Origin: Bacteroidales bacterium
Lineage (GTDB): Bacteria > Bacteroidota > Bacteroidia > Bacteroidales > Muribaculaceae
Assembly: GCA_015061005.1 (NCBI GenBank)
Contig: SUXJ01000015.1
Span: 1 to 32,054, forward strand
Length of the DNA stretch: 32,054 nt
Reading direction: 5' to 3'
Below the pieces are notes generated by a model that saw nothing but the letters and a program-made list of their open reading frames with translations, was not told the origin of the DNA and did not search any database. Below, piece after piece: positions 1 to 8,531 of this stretch. Position numbers and translations under genes: made by a program. Numbering within the stretch: position 1 is the first letter of the stretch; each line of letters starts with the position of its first letter.

Positions 1-1861
1 AAGAGACTGTCTAACAATAAAAAGTTGGGGAGTCTCTTTTTTGTGCAAAAATTGCAGAAATTAAGCAGCCTTCGTTACGTAAAAGAATTCTGTTGCGTAA
101 CAACATAAATCGAGGGGCATACAAAGCCTTCTTTTGAGTTTTGATGACAACATTTTGCTCAAAAAAGAGTTTTCTGCCCATGTCAGGGCAAGTTTCCTCA
201 GATTATGGGCAAGAGCTTTTAGCCCGAAGTCGATTTTCACTCCAATCATCCCCTTAAGTCTAAATCGCCTGAACTTGCCACATTCTTTTATCTGACCAAA
301 TACCGCTTCCGGCTCTATCGGACGGTTGCTTCTGTGTTTCAGCCCTTGTTCGCTTGTAAGCAGTTCTCTTACTCTGGCTTTGTAATCATCAAGTGTGTGG
401 TTGACCTCTATCTGTCTGTTATGCTTTGATTTATGGCATTGCCCCAGAAGTGGACATCCCTCGCATCGGGTCGCCCGGTAAATACTGACAGTCTGTTGGT
501 ATCCGCTTGCTGTATAACGCTTTTCCTGACGTATGAATTCCATTTTTTGTCCCATGGGGCAGACAAAGAAGTCTCCATCGGGATTATAGAACAGGTTGGA
601 TACTCGGAAAGGATTGTTGCGATAGCGTCGTTTTTGCTCAACGTGAAACATATTGTATTTAACATATGGTGTCATTCCATTGGCGAACATAAACTCGTAA
701 TTCTCCTCTGAGCCGTAACCACTGTCTGCAACGATTTCCCGACTATACATTCCGTATCGAGCTCTGAAGGATTCAAGATAGTCTATCATTGTGAGAGTGT
801 CCGTAGGACGCTGATAGATACCAAAGTTAGTTATGTACTGATTCTCCGTAGATATTTGTACATTATAGCAGGGTTTTAGTTGCCCGTTGAGCATGGAGTC
901 CTCTTTCATACGCATAAATGTGGCATCGTGGTCGGTCTTGGAGTATGAGTTGCGGCTGCCCATGGTGGCGAGTTGCTCCTTATATCGCTTCATTCGTGGC
1001 ACCACATTAGTCTCTATCTGTTTTATTACCTTGTGTTCTTCTTTGCTGAGATTTTCAGCATCAACTTTAGACTTAATGCGTTCCACTCTTTGGGCAACCT
1101 CTTCTGCCGTAAGTTCTTCTGCTACGGGATTTTCCTGATTCTCAATGGCATGATTATGCTCTATCTGATTGAGAAGAGCCTCTGTTTTAGCTTTTAACTT
1201 TGCATCATATTTTTCAACTGAACCACGCCATACAAATGTATACTTGTTGGCGACCGACTCTATCTTTGTGCCATCAATATATTGTACTTTCAATGATACA
1301 AAACCCGCTTGATGAAGTAACTCCACAACTTGGGTAAACACGGAATCAAAACCATCTTTCAAGCGTTTGCCCCGATAATAATTGATTGTACGAAAGTCTG
1401 GACGCTTCATGCCTGACAACCACATGAAATATATATCCCTCTTAAGTAACTCCTCGATTCGTCGCGATGAGTAAACATTGCTCAAATAGGCGAAAACCAG
1501 AACCTTGAGCATCATCTTCGGACTGAATGCACTATTGCCCCCTCCTCGATAGGTCGAAAGTATATCACTGATATCAAGACGTTCAATGACTGCATCAACA
1601 ACCCTTACCATGTGATTTGCGGGGACTAATTCATCTAGCGACGGAGGAAGTAGGAGTTTTTGTTTTCTAACATCAGATTTTATTGCTAACTTTGCCATGT
1701 TATGTTTTGATTATTAGTCGTTTAGTAGCAACCCAAATTTACTAAAAATCTATGACATAGCAAAGGCTTTCTTGCTGAATTTCAGATAGAAAGCCTTATT
1801 TTTTTATCGCTGTATCACACACAAAAAAAGAGACCGCCTAAACTTGTTAGACAGTCTCTTT
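1..1861 (-). mobile_element. IS1182-family insertion sequence, complete
   Basis: Perfect 17-bp terminal inverted repeats lie at 1-17 (AAGAGACTGTCTAACAA) and 1844-1860 (its exact reverse complement), enclosing one transposase gene. The window begins at the first base of the left repeat, so a target-site duplication cannot be tested. Each end also folds on itself: bases 1-8 pair with 31-38, and 1827-1834 pair with 1854-1861 within A- and T-rich flanks. Both ends can therefore form terminator-like hairpins. The right end lies 72 bp before the pheT -7 box and does not interrupt a visible gene. Family assignment rests on the transposase sequence; the exact IS name cannot be given without a database. 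Confidence 0.88.
61..1698 (-). CDS. IS1182-family DDE transposase
   Basis: A 545-residue cut-and-paste transposase. The N-terminal part (about 1-120) looks like the DUF772 domain found in IS1182/IS5-group enzymes. The probable DDE triad is D142 (in YIDGTKIES), D325 (in VADSGYGSEENY) and E464 (in EPEAVFGQIK). Between the second and third acidic residues lies a cysteine set (C380, C412, C415, C421), spaced like the small zinc-binding module seen in this family. Residues 160-245 are a charged, probably helical insertion. The ATG at 1698 gives full length and there is no frameshift, so the enzyme looks intact. It is transcribed away from pheT. The promoter is not obvious. Confidence 0.9.
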   Translation of the reverse strand: MAKLAIKSDVRKQKLLLPPSLDELVPANHMVRVVDAVIERLDISDILSTYRGGGNSAFSPKMMLKVLVFAYLSNVYSSRRIEELLKRDIYFMWLSGMKRPDFRTINYYRGKRLKDGFDSVFTQVVELLHQAGFVSLKVQYIDGTKIESVANKYTFVWRGSVEKYDAKLKAKTEALLNQIEHNHAIENQENPVAEELTAEEVAQRVERIKSKVDAENLSKEEHKVIKQIETNVVPRMKRYKEQLATMGSRNSYSKTDHDATFMRMKEDSMLNGQLKPCYNVQISTENQYITNFGIYQRPTDTLTMIDYLESFRARYGMYSREIVADSGYGSEENYEFMFANGMTPYVKYNMFHVEQKRRYRNNPFRVSNLFYNPDGDFFVCPMGQKMEFIRQEKRYTASGYQQTVSIYRATRCEGCPLLGQCHKSKHNRQIEVNHTLDDYKARVRELLTSEQGLKHRSNRPIEPEAVFGQIKECGKFRRFRLKGMIGVKIDFGLKALAHNLRKLALTWAENSFLSKMLSSKLKRRLCMPLDLCCYATEFFYVTKAA

Positions 1862-1867
1862 TTGTGC
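1827..1867. terminator. Terminator-like hairpin at IS right end
   Basis: AAAGAGAC (1827-1834) pairs with GTCTCTTT (1854-1861), preceded by an A run and followed by a T-rich run, so it could act on either strand. It contains the right inverted repeat of the IS. In this position it may stop transcripts leaving or entering the element just before the pheT promoter. The function is inferred from the shape only. Confidence 0.5.
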
Positions 1868-1910
1868 TGACAACTTAGCTCAATATTCTCAGAGTGCACA
1901 ACTCGGCGGT

Positions 1911-1940
1911 TTCGGGTTTGAGAAATTTTTCGTAACTTTG
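1911..1940 (+). promoter_or_regulatory. Promoter for pheT-yebC
   Basis: TAACTTTG at 1933-1940 matches the Bacteroidetes -7 consensus TAnnTTTG. The upstream TTTC at 1911-1914 is one base off the -33 TTTG, with an 18-nt spacer. It lies 33 nt before the pheT ATG and just downstream of the IS, so the operon keeps its own promoter despite the insertion. Confidence 0.7.
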
Positions 1941-1972
1941 CACGTTAATTATCGATAATAAGTAACTCATTC

Positions 1973-4459
1973 ATGAACATTTCCTATAATTGGCTGCGCG
2001 AATACGTCGATGGACTCCCCGAACCGAAAGCACTCGCGGCAGCTCTGACTTCAACCGGACTGGAGTGTGACACCGTTGAAGAAGTTGAAAGCATTCGCGG
2101 AGGCTTGCGCGGCATCGTAATAGGTCGCGTTCTCACTTGCGTTGAACACCCCGACAGTGACCACCTTCACATCACCACAGTCGACCTCGGACTCGCCGAA
2201 GGCCCCGTACAAATCGTTTGCGGCGCTGCTAACGTTGCTGCCGGTCAAAACGTAGTGGTGGCAACCGTTGGAACCACCCTCTACGATGGTGACAACGAAT
2301 TTAAAATCAAAAAAAGCAAAATTCGCGGAGTCGAATCTTTCGGCATGATTTGCGCCGAAGACGAAATCGGGGTAGGCTCCTCCCACGATGGCATCATTGT
2401 TATACCCGATGACAAAGCTCCCGCTCCCGGCACTCCCGCCGCCGAATATTTCGGACTCGAAAGCGACTACGTACTCGAAGTTGACCTCACTCCCAACCGC
2501 ATCGACGGAGCAAGCCATTTCGGAGTTGCGCGCGACTGGGCGGCCAAAGCCTCGCTTGAAGGCATCAAACCCAACCTTCGTCGCCCCGAAGGACTCAACC
2601 CGACAGAACTCCCTGCTGGCAAAGCCGTAAAGGTTACCGTTGTTGACCCCTCTGACTGCCCTCGCTACTGCGGCCTGACCATACGCAACGTAAAAGTGGC
2701 AGAATCACCCGACTGGCTCAAAAATCGACTCACAGCCATCGGTCAACGACCCATCAACAACATCGTTGACATCACAAACTATATTCTCCACTCATTCTGC
2801 CAACCCCTCCACTGCTTTGACCTGAGCAAAGTAAAAGGCGAAGAAGTAATCGTCAAGACTCTGCCCGCCGGAACCAAGTTCACCACTCTCGACGGCGTTG
2901 AGCGCACGCTCAATGAGCGAGACCTGATGATTTGCAACTCTGAAGAGCCAATGTGCATGGCCGGAGTGTTCGGCGGATTGGATTCCGGAGTAACCGAAAG
3001 CGCAACCGATATCTTCCTTGAAAGCGCATGCTTCAACCCAACCACTATTCGCAAAGCGGCTCGTCGCCATGCGCTCAATACCGACTCATCATTCCGATTT
3101 GAACGTGGCGTAGACCCCAACGGATGCCTCTATGCGCTCATGGTGGCAGCTAAAATGATTACCGAACTGGCCGGCGGTGAAATCTGCGGACCCGTAGTTG
3201 ACCTGTACCCCAACCCGGTTCAACGCCCCGTTGTTGAACTCTCGTTCGCTCAACTCAACGCCCTCATTGGCGCGGAAATCCCTGCTGATGCTGTAAAAGC
3301 AATCTTGGCAAGTCTCGACATCGAAATTGAAAGCGAAACCAACGGCATGATGACCCTGCGCATTCCGACCTACCGCGTCGACGTCACTCGCCCCTGCGAT
3401 GTAATCGAAGAAGTGCTCAGAATATACGGCTACAACAACGTTGGCTTCACTGACCACGTAAACTCCTCGCTCAGCTACAAATCGCGCACCGACATTGCAA
3501 ACGATTTGACCCGAAAAGCACTCGATCGCCTCGCGGCTCAAGGCTTCCACGAAATACTCAACAATTCTCTGACATCAACATCATATTATCCCTCAGCTGA
3601 CGTCAAAGCCACCTATCCGCTGGAACGCTGCGTGAAATTGATGAATCCGCTAAGCTCGGATTTAGGCGTAATGCGCCAAACGCTGCTCTTCGGTGGCCTT
3701 GAAGTCATTGCCCACAACGCTAACCGCCGCAACCCCGACTTGATGCTTGTGGAACAAGGCAACATCTACTCTTTCAACCCCGATGCACAGTCCACCACCG
3801 AACAGCCCCTCGCCCCCTATTCCGAAGCATCGCGCCTCGCCCTGTGGATCTCGGGCAACGTGAAAGGTGCCTCATGGTTAAGCCCGGCCGAACCGGCATC
3901 AATCTACCATCTGCGCGCCTACGTCGAAGGACTCCTGTCGACTCTCGGTCTTGATGCACGCCAAACTACCGTTACCCCCTCGGCCACCATGCCCGACATC
4001 TTCTCCGCCGAACTCTCAATTTCATCTCGCTCCGGCAAGGCTCTCGGACACTTGGGTATCATCAGCCATGACTTACAGAAGAAATTCGACATCGAACGCC
4101 CCGTATTGTTTGCCGAACTTGACCGCGATGCAATAATTCGCCTCGTTGAAAAACACAACGTAACGTTCACCCCCATTGCGCGCACTCAAGCCGTCAGACG
4201 CGACCTTGCACTGCTCATTGATACCTCTGTAACCTTTGCGCAAATCCAAGAAATCGTGAGCCGTAGCGAACGCAAACTACTCCGCGGAGTGGAACTCTTC
4301 GACGTTTACGAAGGAAAGAACCTCCCTGCCGGCAAAAAGAGCTACGCAATTGCAATCACACTGCAAGACCCCGAAAAAACCCTCCAAGACAAACAAATCG
4401 ACGCCGTTATGCAGAAAATAATCAAAAACCTCCAAGCCGGCGGCGCTGAACTCAGATAA
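1973..4459 (+). CDS. pheT: Phenylalanine--tRNA ligase beta subunit
   Basis: An 828-residue beta subunit of the cytoplasmic (alpha-beta)2 enzyme that charges tRNA-Phe. The domain order is the usual one: N-terminal helix and EMAP/OB-type tRNA-binding domain (about 40-155), B3/B4 editing region (about 215-395), B5 domain ending in DVIEEVLRIYGYNNV (about 410-485), catalytic-like core, and C-terminal ferredoxin-fold anticodon-binding domain from about 733 (TPIARTQAVRRDLALLID) to the end. The length is typical of Bacteroidales PheT. The ATG at 1973 starts MNISYNWLREYV, the standard family start. The yebC gene follows after 29 bp. pheS is not in the window. Confidence 0.97.
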   Translation: MNISYNWLREYVDGLPEPKALAAALTSTGLECDTVEEVESIRGGLRGIVIGRVLTCVEHPDSDHLHITTVDLGLAEGPVQIVCGAANVAAGQNVVVATVGTTLYDGDNEFKIKKSKIRGVESFGMICAEDEIGVGSSHDGIIVIPDDKAPAPGTPAAEYFGLESDYVLEVDLTPNRIDGASHFGVARDWAAKASLEGIKPNLRRPEGLNPTELPAGKAVKVTVVDPSDCPRYCGLTIRNVKVAESPDWLKNRLTAIGQRPINNIVDITNYILHSFCQPLHCFDLSKVKGEEVIVKTLPAGTKFTTLDGVERTLNERDLMICNSEEPMCMAGVFGGLDSGVTESATDIFLESACFNPTTIRKAARRHALNTDSSFRFERGVDPNGCLYALMVAAKMITELAGGEICGPVVDLYPNPVQRPVVELSFAQLNALIGAEIPADAVKAILASLDIEIESETNGMMTLRIPTYRVDVTRPCDVIEEVLRIYGYNNVGFTDHVNSSLSYKSRTDIANDLTRKALDRLAAQGFHEILNNSLTSTSYYPSADVKATYPLERCVKLMNPLSSDLGVMRQTLLFGGLEVIAHNANRRNPDLMLVEQGNIYSFNPDAQSTTEQPLAPYSEASRLALWISGNVKGASWLSPAEPASIYHLRAYVEGLLSTLGLDARQTTVTPSATMPDIFSAELSISSRSGKALGHLGIISHDLQKKFDIERPVLFAELDRDAIIRLVEKHNVTFTPIARTQAVRRDLALLIDTSVTFAQIQEIVSRSERKLLRGVELFDVYEGKNLPAGKKSYAIAITLQDPEKTLQDKQIDAVMQKIIKNLQAGGAELR

Positions 4460-4488
4460 CGAAATCATAAATCAATTAATAACATACA

Positions 4489-5223
4489 ATGGGAAGAGCA
4501 TTTGAATACCGCAAAGCCCGCAAGCTCAAACGCTGGGGCAATATGTCGAGAACATTCACTCGCATAGGCAAAGAAATAACCATCGCAGCCAAGGCCGGCG
4601 GTCCGGACCCCGACACTAACCCGCGCTTGCGTGCACTCATGGCCAACGCCAAGGCCGCAAACATGCCCAAAGACACCGTAGAACGCGCAATCAAAAAAGC
4701 AACCGACAAGGACGCAACCGACTACAAAGAAATCGTATATGAAGGATACGGCCCCTTCGGTATTGCAATCGTAGTGGAAACCGCCACTAACAACAACACT
4801 CGCACAGTTGCCAACGTGCGCTCATACTTCACCAAACACGGAGGCTCACTCGGAACGTCCGGCTCACTCAGCTTCTTGTTTGACCATAAGTGCGTATTCA
4901 AGATTAAAGCCACTGAAGGAATGGACCTCGAAGAACTCGAATTGGAACTCATTGACTGCGGTGTCGATGAACTCGAAGCCGGCGAAGATGGCGAAATCGT
5001 TCTCTATGGTCCTTTTGAATCAAACTCCACTATCCAACACTACCTTGAAGAAAACGGATACGAAATCATTTCCAGCGAATTTGAACGTATCCCCAACGAC
5101 CTCAAGGAAGTAACTCCCGAACAGAGAGTCACCCTCGATAAGCTGCTCGAAAAATTCGAAGAAGACGAAGACGTACAAAACGTTTTCCACAATATGCGTG
5201 AAGACGACTCCGATGAGGCGTAA
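4489..5223 (+). CDS. yebC: YebC/PmpR/TACO1 family protein
   Basis: A 244-residue cytoplasmic protein of the DUF28 family. The N terminus MGRAFEYRKARKLKRWGNMS corresponds to the conserved MAGHSKW-type basic start. It is followed by the conserved region with GPDPDTNPRLRALMANAKAANMP and by YEGYGPFGIAIVVE, which marks the second domain. Family members bind DNA as regulators (PmpR), and some are reported to relieve ribosome stalling (TACO1/YebC type). Which role applies here cannot be told. The C terminus is rich in Glu and Asp. It follows pheT by 29 bp on the same strand and probably shares its promoter. Confidence 0.93.
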   Translation: MGRAFEYRKARKLKRWGNMSRTFTRIGKEITIAAKAGGPDPDTNPRLRALMANAKAANMPKDTVERAIKKATDKDATDYKEIVYEGYGPFGIAIVVETATNNNTRTVANVRSYFTKHGGSLGTSGSLSFLFDHKCVFKIKATEGMDLEELELELIDCGVDELEAGEDGEIVLYGPFESNSTIQHYLEENGYEIISSEFERIPNDLKEVTPEQRVTLDKLLEKFEEDEDVQNVFHNMREDDSDEA

Positions 5224-5247
5224 TTAAAGCATATTCACATATCCAAG

Positions 5248-5293
5248 CAAAACACCCGAATATTTAACCTACGTTAACCACCCTGGTGTTTTG
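5248..5293 (+). terminator. Possible terminator after yebC
   Basis: A perfect 9-bp inverted repeat: CAAAACACC at 5248-5256 and GGTGTTTTG at 5285-5293. The 28-nt loop itself holds TTAAC and GTTAA. T-rich sequence follows. The loop is long for a factor-independent terminator, so the role is uncertain. The rest of the 231-bp gap up to 5454 holds the promoter of the next gene and nothing else recognised. Confidence 0.4.
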
Positions 5294-5335
5294 TTTGCAT
5301 TTTTTAACACTTGTAGGGATAACAATTTCTACCTT

Positions 5336-5371
5336 TTTGCCAACTTCTTAACGCAAAAATGCCTAACTTTG
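5336..5371 (+). promoter_or_regulatory. Promoter for myo-inositol phosphate synthase
   Basis: TAACTTTG at 5364-5371 fits TAnnTTTG. TTTG at 5336-5339 lies 24 nt upstream, which is longer than the usual spacer of about 19 nt, so the -33 assignment is weaker than the -7. The implied 5' leader is about 75-80 nt. Confidence 0.6.
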
Positions 5372-5454
5372 CAGCGGTAATTCCGGCATTATGCTCAATC
5401 GGAAAACACCAACATTCTTTTTGACCTAAAATTATCTCTCAAAATTATACAATT

Positions 5455-6762
5455 ATGAGCAAATCAACAGTTAAGCCCGCCGAAGGCAAACTCGGCGTGC
5501 TCGTGGTTGGCCTTGGTGCCGTTTCCACTACTTTCATGACCGGCGTCCTCATGACTCGCAAAGGTCTCACAAAACCCGTAGGTTCTTTGACCCAGTATGA
5601 CCGCATTCGCGTTGGAAAAGGCGCCGACAAAAAGTATCTCCGTTTCGATGAAATCGTGCCCATGGCAAAACTCGACGACATCGTATTCGGCTCTTGGGAC
5701 GTATATCCCGAAAATGCTTACGAAAGCGCTATCAACTGCGAAGTTCTCAAAGAAAAAGACATCAACCCCGTTAAAGACGAACTCCTCGCTATCAAGCCTA
5801 TGAAGGCTGCGTTCGACAAGAACTATGCAAAACGTCTTGACGGCAACAACGTGAAAGACGCAAAGAATCGTTGGGACATGGTTGAACAGCTCCGCGAAGA
5901 CATTCGCAACTTCAAGAAAGAAAACGGCGTTGATCGTGCTGTTGTCCTCTGGGCTGCTTCTACTGAAGTTTATGTTCCCGTAAACGAAGCCGTTCACGGT
6001 TCTCTCGAAGCTCTCGAAGCTGCAATGAAGGCTGACGACAAGGAAAACATCGCACCCTCAATGTGCTATGCTTACGCCGCTCTCGTAGAAGGCTGTCCCT
6101 TCATCATGGGTGCGCCCAACACCACTGTTGACTTCCCCGCAATGTGGGAACTCAGCGAAAAGACCAAGATGCCCATCGCAGGCAAGGACTTCAAGACCGG
6201 CCAAACTCTCGTTAAGTCCGGCTTCGCTCCCATCATCGGCACTCGTATGCTCGGCCTCTCCGGTTGGTTCTCTACCAACATCCTCGGCAACCGCGACGGT
6301 CTCGTGCTCGATGAACCCGCTAACTTCCGCACTAAAGAAGTTTCCAAGCTCTCTACTTTGGAATCAATCCTCGTGCCCGAAGCTCAGCCCGATCTCTACA
6401 GCAACTACTACCACAAAGTACGTATCAACTACTATCCCCCGCGCAACGACGACAAGGAAGGTTGGGACAACATCGACATCTTCGGTTGGATGGGCTACCC
6501 CATGCAAATCAAGATCAACTTCCTCTGCCGCGACTCTATCCTCGCTGCTCCCTTGTGTCTTGACCTCGTGCTCCTCAGCGACCTCGCTGCTCGCGCCGGA
6601 CGCTATGGCACTCAGCGCTTCTTGAGCTTCTACCTCAAGAGCCCCATGCACGACTACACTCAGGGTGAAGTTCCCGTTAACCACCTCTATCAGCAGTACA
6701 CCATGCTCAAAAACGCTATCCGCGAAATGGGCGGCTACGAAGCTGACGAAGAAATCGACTAA
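5455..6762 (+). CDS. Inositol-3-phosphate synthase (myo-inositol-1-phosphate synthase)
   Basis: A 435-residue NAD-dependent enzyme that isomerises glucose-6-phosphate to myo-inositol phosphate, the first step toward inositol lipids. The Rossmann motif GLGAVS lies at residues 19-24. The conserved NTTVDFPAMWEL segment precedes the family lysine-rich signature GKDFKTGQT (about 242-251), which corresponds to GDDxKSGQT in other MIPS proteins. The size matches bacterial/archaeal-type MIPS, including the Bacteroides enzyme. Codon use is strongly biased to C-ending codons, suggesting high expression. It is a single-gene unit with its own promoter and a strong terminator. The phosphatidylinositol-synthesis partners that neighbour MIPS in Bacteroides are not here. 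Confidence 0.92.
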   Translation: MSKSTVKPAEGKLGVLVVGLGAVSTTFMTGVLMTRKGLTKPVGSLTQYDRIRVGKGADKKYLRFDEIVPMAKLDDIVFGSWDVYPENAYESAINCEVLKEKDINPVKDELLAIKPMKAAFDKNYAKRLDGNNVKDAKNRWDMVEQLREDIRNFKKENGVDRAVVLWAASTEVYVPVNEAVHGSLEALEAAMKADDKENIAPSMCYAYAALVEGCPFIMGAPNTTVDFPAMWELSEKTKMPIAGKDFKTGQTLVKSGFAPIIGTRMLGLSGWFSTNILGNRDGLVLDEPANFRTKEVSKLSTLESILVPEAQPDLYSNYYHKVRINYYPPRNDDKEGWDNIDIFGWMGYPMQIKINFLCRDSILAAPLCLDLVLLSDLAARAGRYGTQRFLSFYLKSPMHDYTQGEVPVNHLYQQYTMLKNAIREMGGYEADEEID

Positions 6763-6785
6763 TTCCACAAACGGAATGCATAGAC

Positions 6786-6824
6786 GAGGGTTGCACCATT
6801 CGGTGCAACCCTCCTTGTTTTTTT
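6786..6824 (+). terminator. Rho-independent terminator after MIPS
   Basis: A perfect 12-bp stem, GAGGGTTGCACC (6786-6797) with GGTGCAACCCTC (6802-6813), closed by the tetraloop ATTC. It is followed by CTTGTTTTTTT. It lies 24 nt after the stop of the inositol synthase gene. Confidence 0.92.
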
Positions 6825-6837
6825 AAACTTATTGGAT

Positions 6838-6868
6838 TTTGAAAAACGATACATTATACTTAATTTTG
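6838..6868 (+). promoter_or_regulatory. Promoter for polyferredoxin-thyA
   Basis: This is one of the best promoter matches in the window: TTTG at 6838-6841, a 19-nt spacer, then TAATTTTG at 6861-6868 (TAnnTTTG). It lies between the terminator and the ATG at 6886. Its position shows that an upstream in-frame TTG at 6832 cannot be the translation start. Confidence 0.82.
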
Positions 6869-6885
6869 CATTAGAAAAAAATCCG

Positions 6886-7797
6886 ATGAACGTTATAACC
6901 GGAAATAGAGGCCAAGGGCTGCTCATGGTGGGCCGTATATTCGTCGAAGCCGCTGCCGCATTCTTCATCACGGCAGCTCTGCTACACTATGGCGCGAACT
7001 GCTTGAGAATAGGCACTTGGTTCGCTTCTTTGCAGCTCGTTCCGGCAGCCATAGCCCTATCATTGCCAATCTTGGCATTCTGGCTCGGGACAACGATGAT
7101 TTTCGGCAGAATATACTGTTCAACAGTATGCCCCTTAGGTGCGCTCATTGACCTTGGCGGACGCGTGCGCCCAAAGTCAAAAGTGTTTCGTTACAAACGC
7201 CCGGCAAATACATTGCGAGCCATCGTTGCCGCCATAGGGCTCGCCCTGTGGGCATCAGGTTGGCTGCTGCCCCGACAGTGGATGGAACCCTTCGGATTAT
7301 ATGCCTCCTTGCTGAAGAGTCTGACTGCCGGAAGCGTAACCTTGGCGGCAATCACATCGGCAGCGATATTGGGAGTGCTGACATATATTGCTTACAAGCG
7401 TGGACGCCTGTTCTGCAATACTCTGTGTCCGGTGGGGACCCTCTTGGGCTATTTCGCCCAACGCTCGGCATTCCATATCGACATCAACACCGACCGCTGC
7501 ATACAATGCCGCAAATGTGTCGATGCCTGCAAGGCGGAATGCATTGACCTGAATGACCACGTAGCCGACATGAGCCGCTGCGTTGTGTGTTTCAATTGCC
7601 TCCCGGCATGTCCGAACGAGGCGATTGCCTACACCTTAAGCCGCCACACTCTTTCCACCCCCCTAATGCAAAAAATCAAATCTCTTAAAACCGATAACCC
7701 CTCAACAACATTGGCATGCGACAATACATCGACCTCCTCAACGACATCCTCCAAAACGGAGTTCTCAAAACCGACCGAACCGGCACAGGAACAATAA
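6886..7797 (+). CDS. Membrane 4Fe-4S polyferredoxin (NapH/YccM-like)
   Basis: A 303-residue integral membrane electron-transfer protein. Hydrophobic segments lie at about 11-35, 50-72, 110-128 and 150-170. Two CxxxCP motifs (C78/C82 and C177/C181) sit at membrane edges, as in NapH-type proteins. Two classical 4Fe-4S motifs follow: C205, C208, C211, C215 and C232, C235, C238, C242. The electron partner is unknown. The ATG at 6886 is preferred because the promoter lies directly in front of it. The last 27 or so residues are Ser/Thr-rich, low in complexity and without motif. They are encoded inside the start of thyA in another frame, so they are probably a non-conserved extension. Confidence 0.85.
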   Translation: MNVITGNRGQGLLMVGRIFVEAAAAFFITAALLHYGANCLRIGTWFASLQLVPAAIALSLPILAFWLGTTMIFGRIYCSTVCPLGALIDLGGRVRPKSKVFRYKRPANTLRAIVAAIGLALWASGWLLPRQWMEPFGLYASLLKSLTAGSVTLAAITSAAILGVLTYIAYKRGRLFCNTLCPVGTLLGYFAQRSAFHIDINTDRCIQCRKCVDACKAECIDLNDHVADMSRCVVCFNCLPACPNEAIAYTLSRHTLSTPLMQKIKSLKTDNPSTTLACDNTSTSSTTSSKTEFSKPTEPAQEQ

Positions 7798-8510
7798 GCG
7801 TTTTCGGCCGACAGATGCGCTACGATCTTGCCGACGGTTTTCCGTTGGTAACGACCAAGAAACTGCACCTAAAGTCAATTATCCACGAACTGCTCTGGTT
7901 CCTCAAGGGAGATACTAACGTGAAGTATCTACAAGATAACAGCGTCAGAATCTGGAATGAATGGGCCGACGAAAACGGCGAACTCGGACCCGTTTACGGC
8001 CGGCAATGGCGTGCATGGCCCGACGGGAAAGGAGGCATTATTGATCAGATTGCCGAAGTGGAACGTCAAATCAAAGAAAATCCGGATTCACGACGCTTGA
8101 TTGTCAGCGCATGGAATGTTGCTGCGATACCCGACATGGCACTGCCTCCGTGTCACGCCTTTTTCCAATTCTACGTGGCAAACGGCAAACTCTCGCTTCA
8201 GCTATATCAGCGTTCTGCCGACTGCTTCCTTGGAGTTCCGTTCAACATTGCATCTTACGCTCTGCTGCTCCTGATGATGGCGCAAGTAACCGGGCTGGAA
8301 CCCGGCGAGTTCATTCACACCACGGGCGACACTCATCTCTACACTAACCACCTTGAGCAAGCCCGTCTGCAAGTATCACGTGAGCCTCGCCGACTTCCGC
8401 GCATGCGACTAAACCCTGAAGTGAAATCAATCTTTGACTTCAAGTATTCCGATTTCACATTGGAAGACTACGATCCGCACCCCCACATTTCGGCACCCGT
8501 AGCGGTGTGA
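7716..8510 (+). CDS. thyA: Thymidylate synthase
   Basis: A 264-residue enzyme, the same length as E. coli ThyA. It methylates dUMP to dTMP using methylene-tetrahydrofolate. R21, the nucleophile C146 in PPCHAFFQF, the QRSAD motif with R166, N177, and H207/Y209 in the DTHLYTNH segment are all at expected places. The start [12 protein letters not shown] aligns with the family N terminus, so the ATG at 7716 is firm. The gene therefore begins 82 nt before the stop of the upstream polyferredoxin gene and probably shares its promoter. folA, often next to thyA, is absent; the next gene is convergent. Confidence 0.97.
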   Translation: MRQYIDLLNDILQNGVLKTDRTGTGTISVFGRQMRYDLADGFPLVTTKKLHLKSIIHELLWFLKGDTNVKYLQDNSVRIWNEWADENGELGPVYGRQWRAWPDGKGGIIDQIAEVERQIKENPDSRRLIVSAWNVAAIPDMALPPCHAFFQFYVANGKLSLQLYQRSADCFLGVPFNIASYALLLLMMAQVTGLEPGEFIHTTGDTHLYTNHLEQARLQVSREPRRLPRMRLNPEVKSIFDFKYSDFTLEDYDPHPHISAPVAV

Positions 8511-8531
8511 GTATAGTGGAGAGCGGGGGAG

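Noticed and set aside
6832-6885. TTG start giving 18 extra residues to the polyferredoxin
   Set aside because: A full promoter (TTTG-19-TAATTTTG) lies within 6838-6868, so this stretch is upstream of or at the transcript start.
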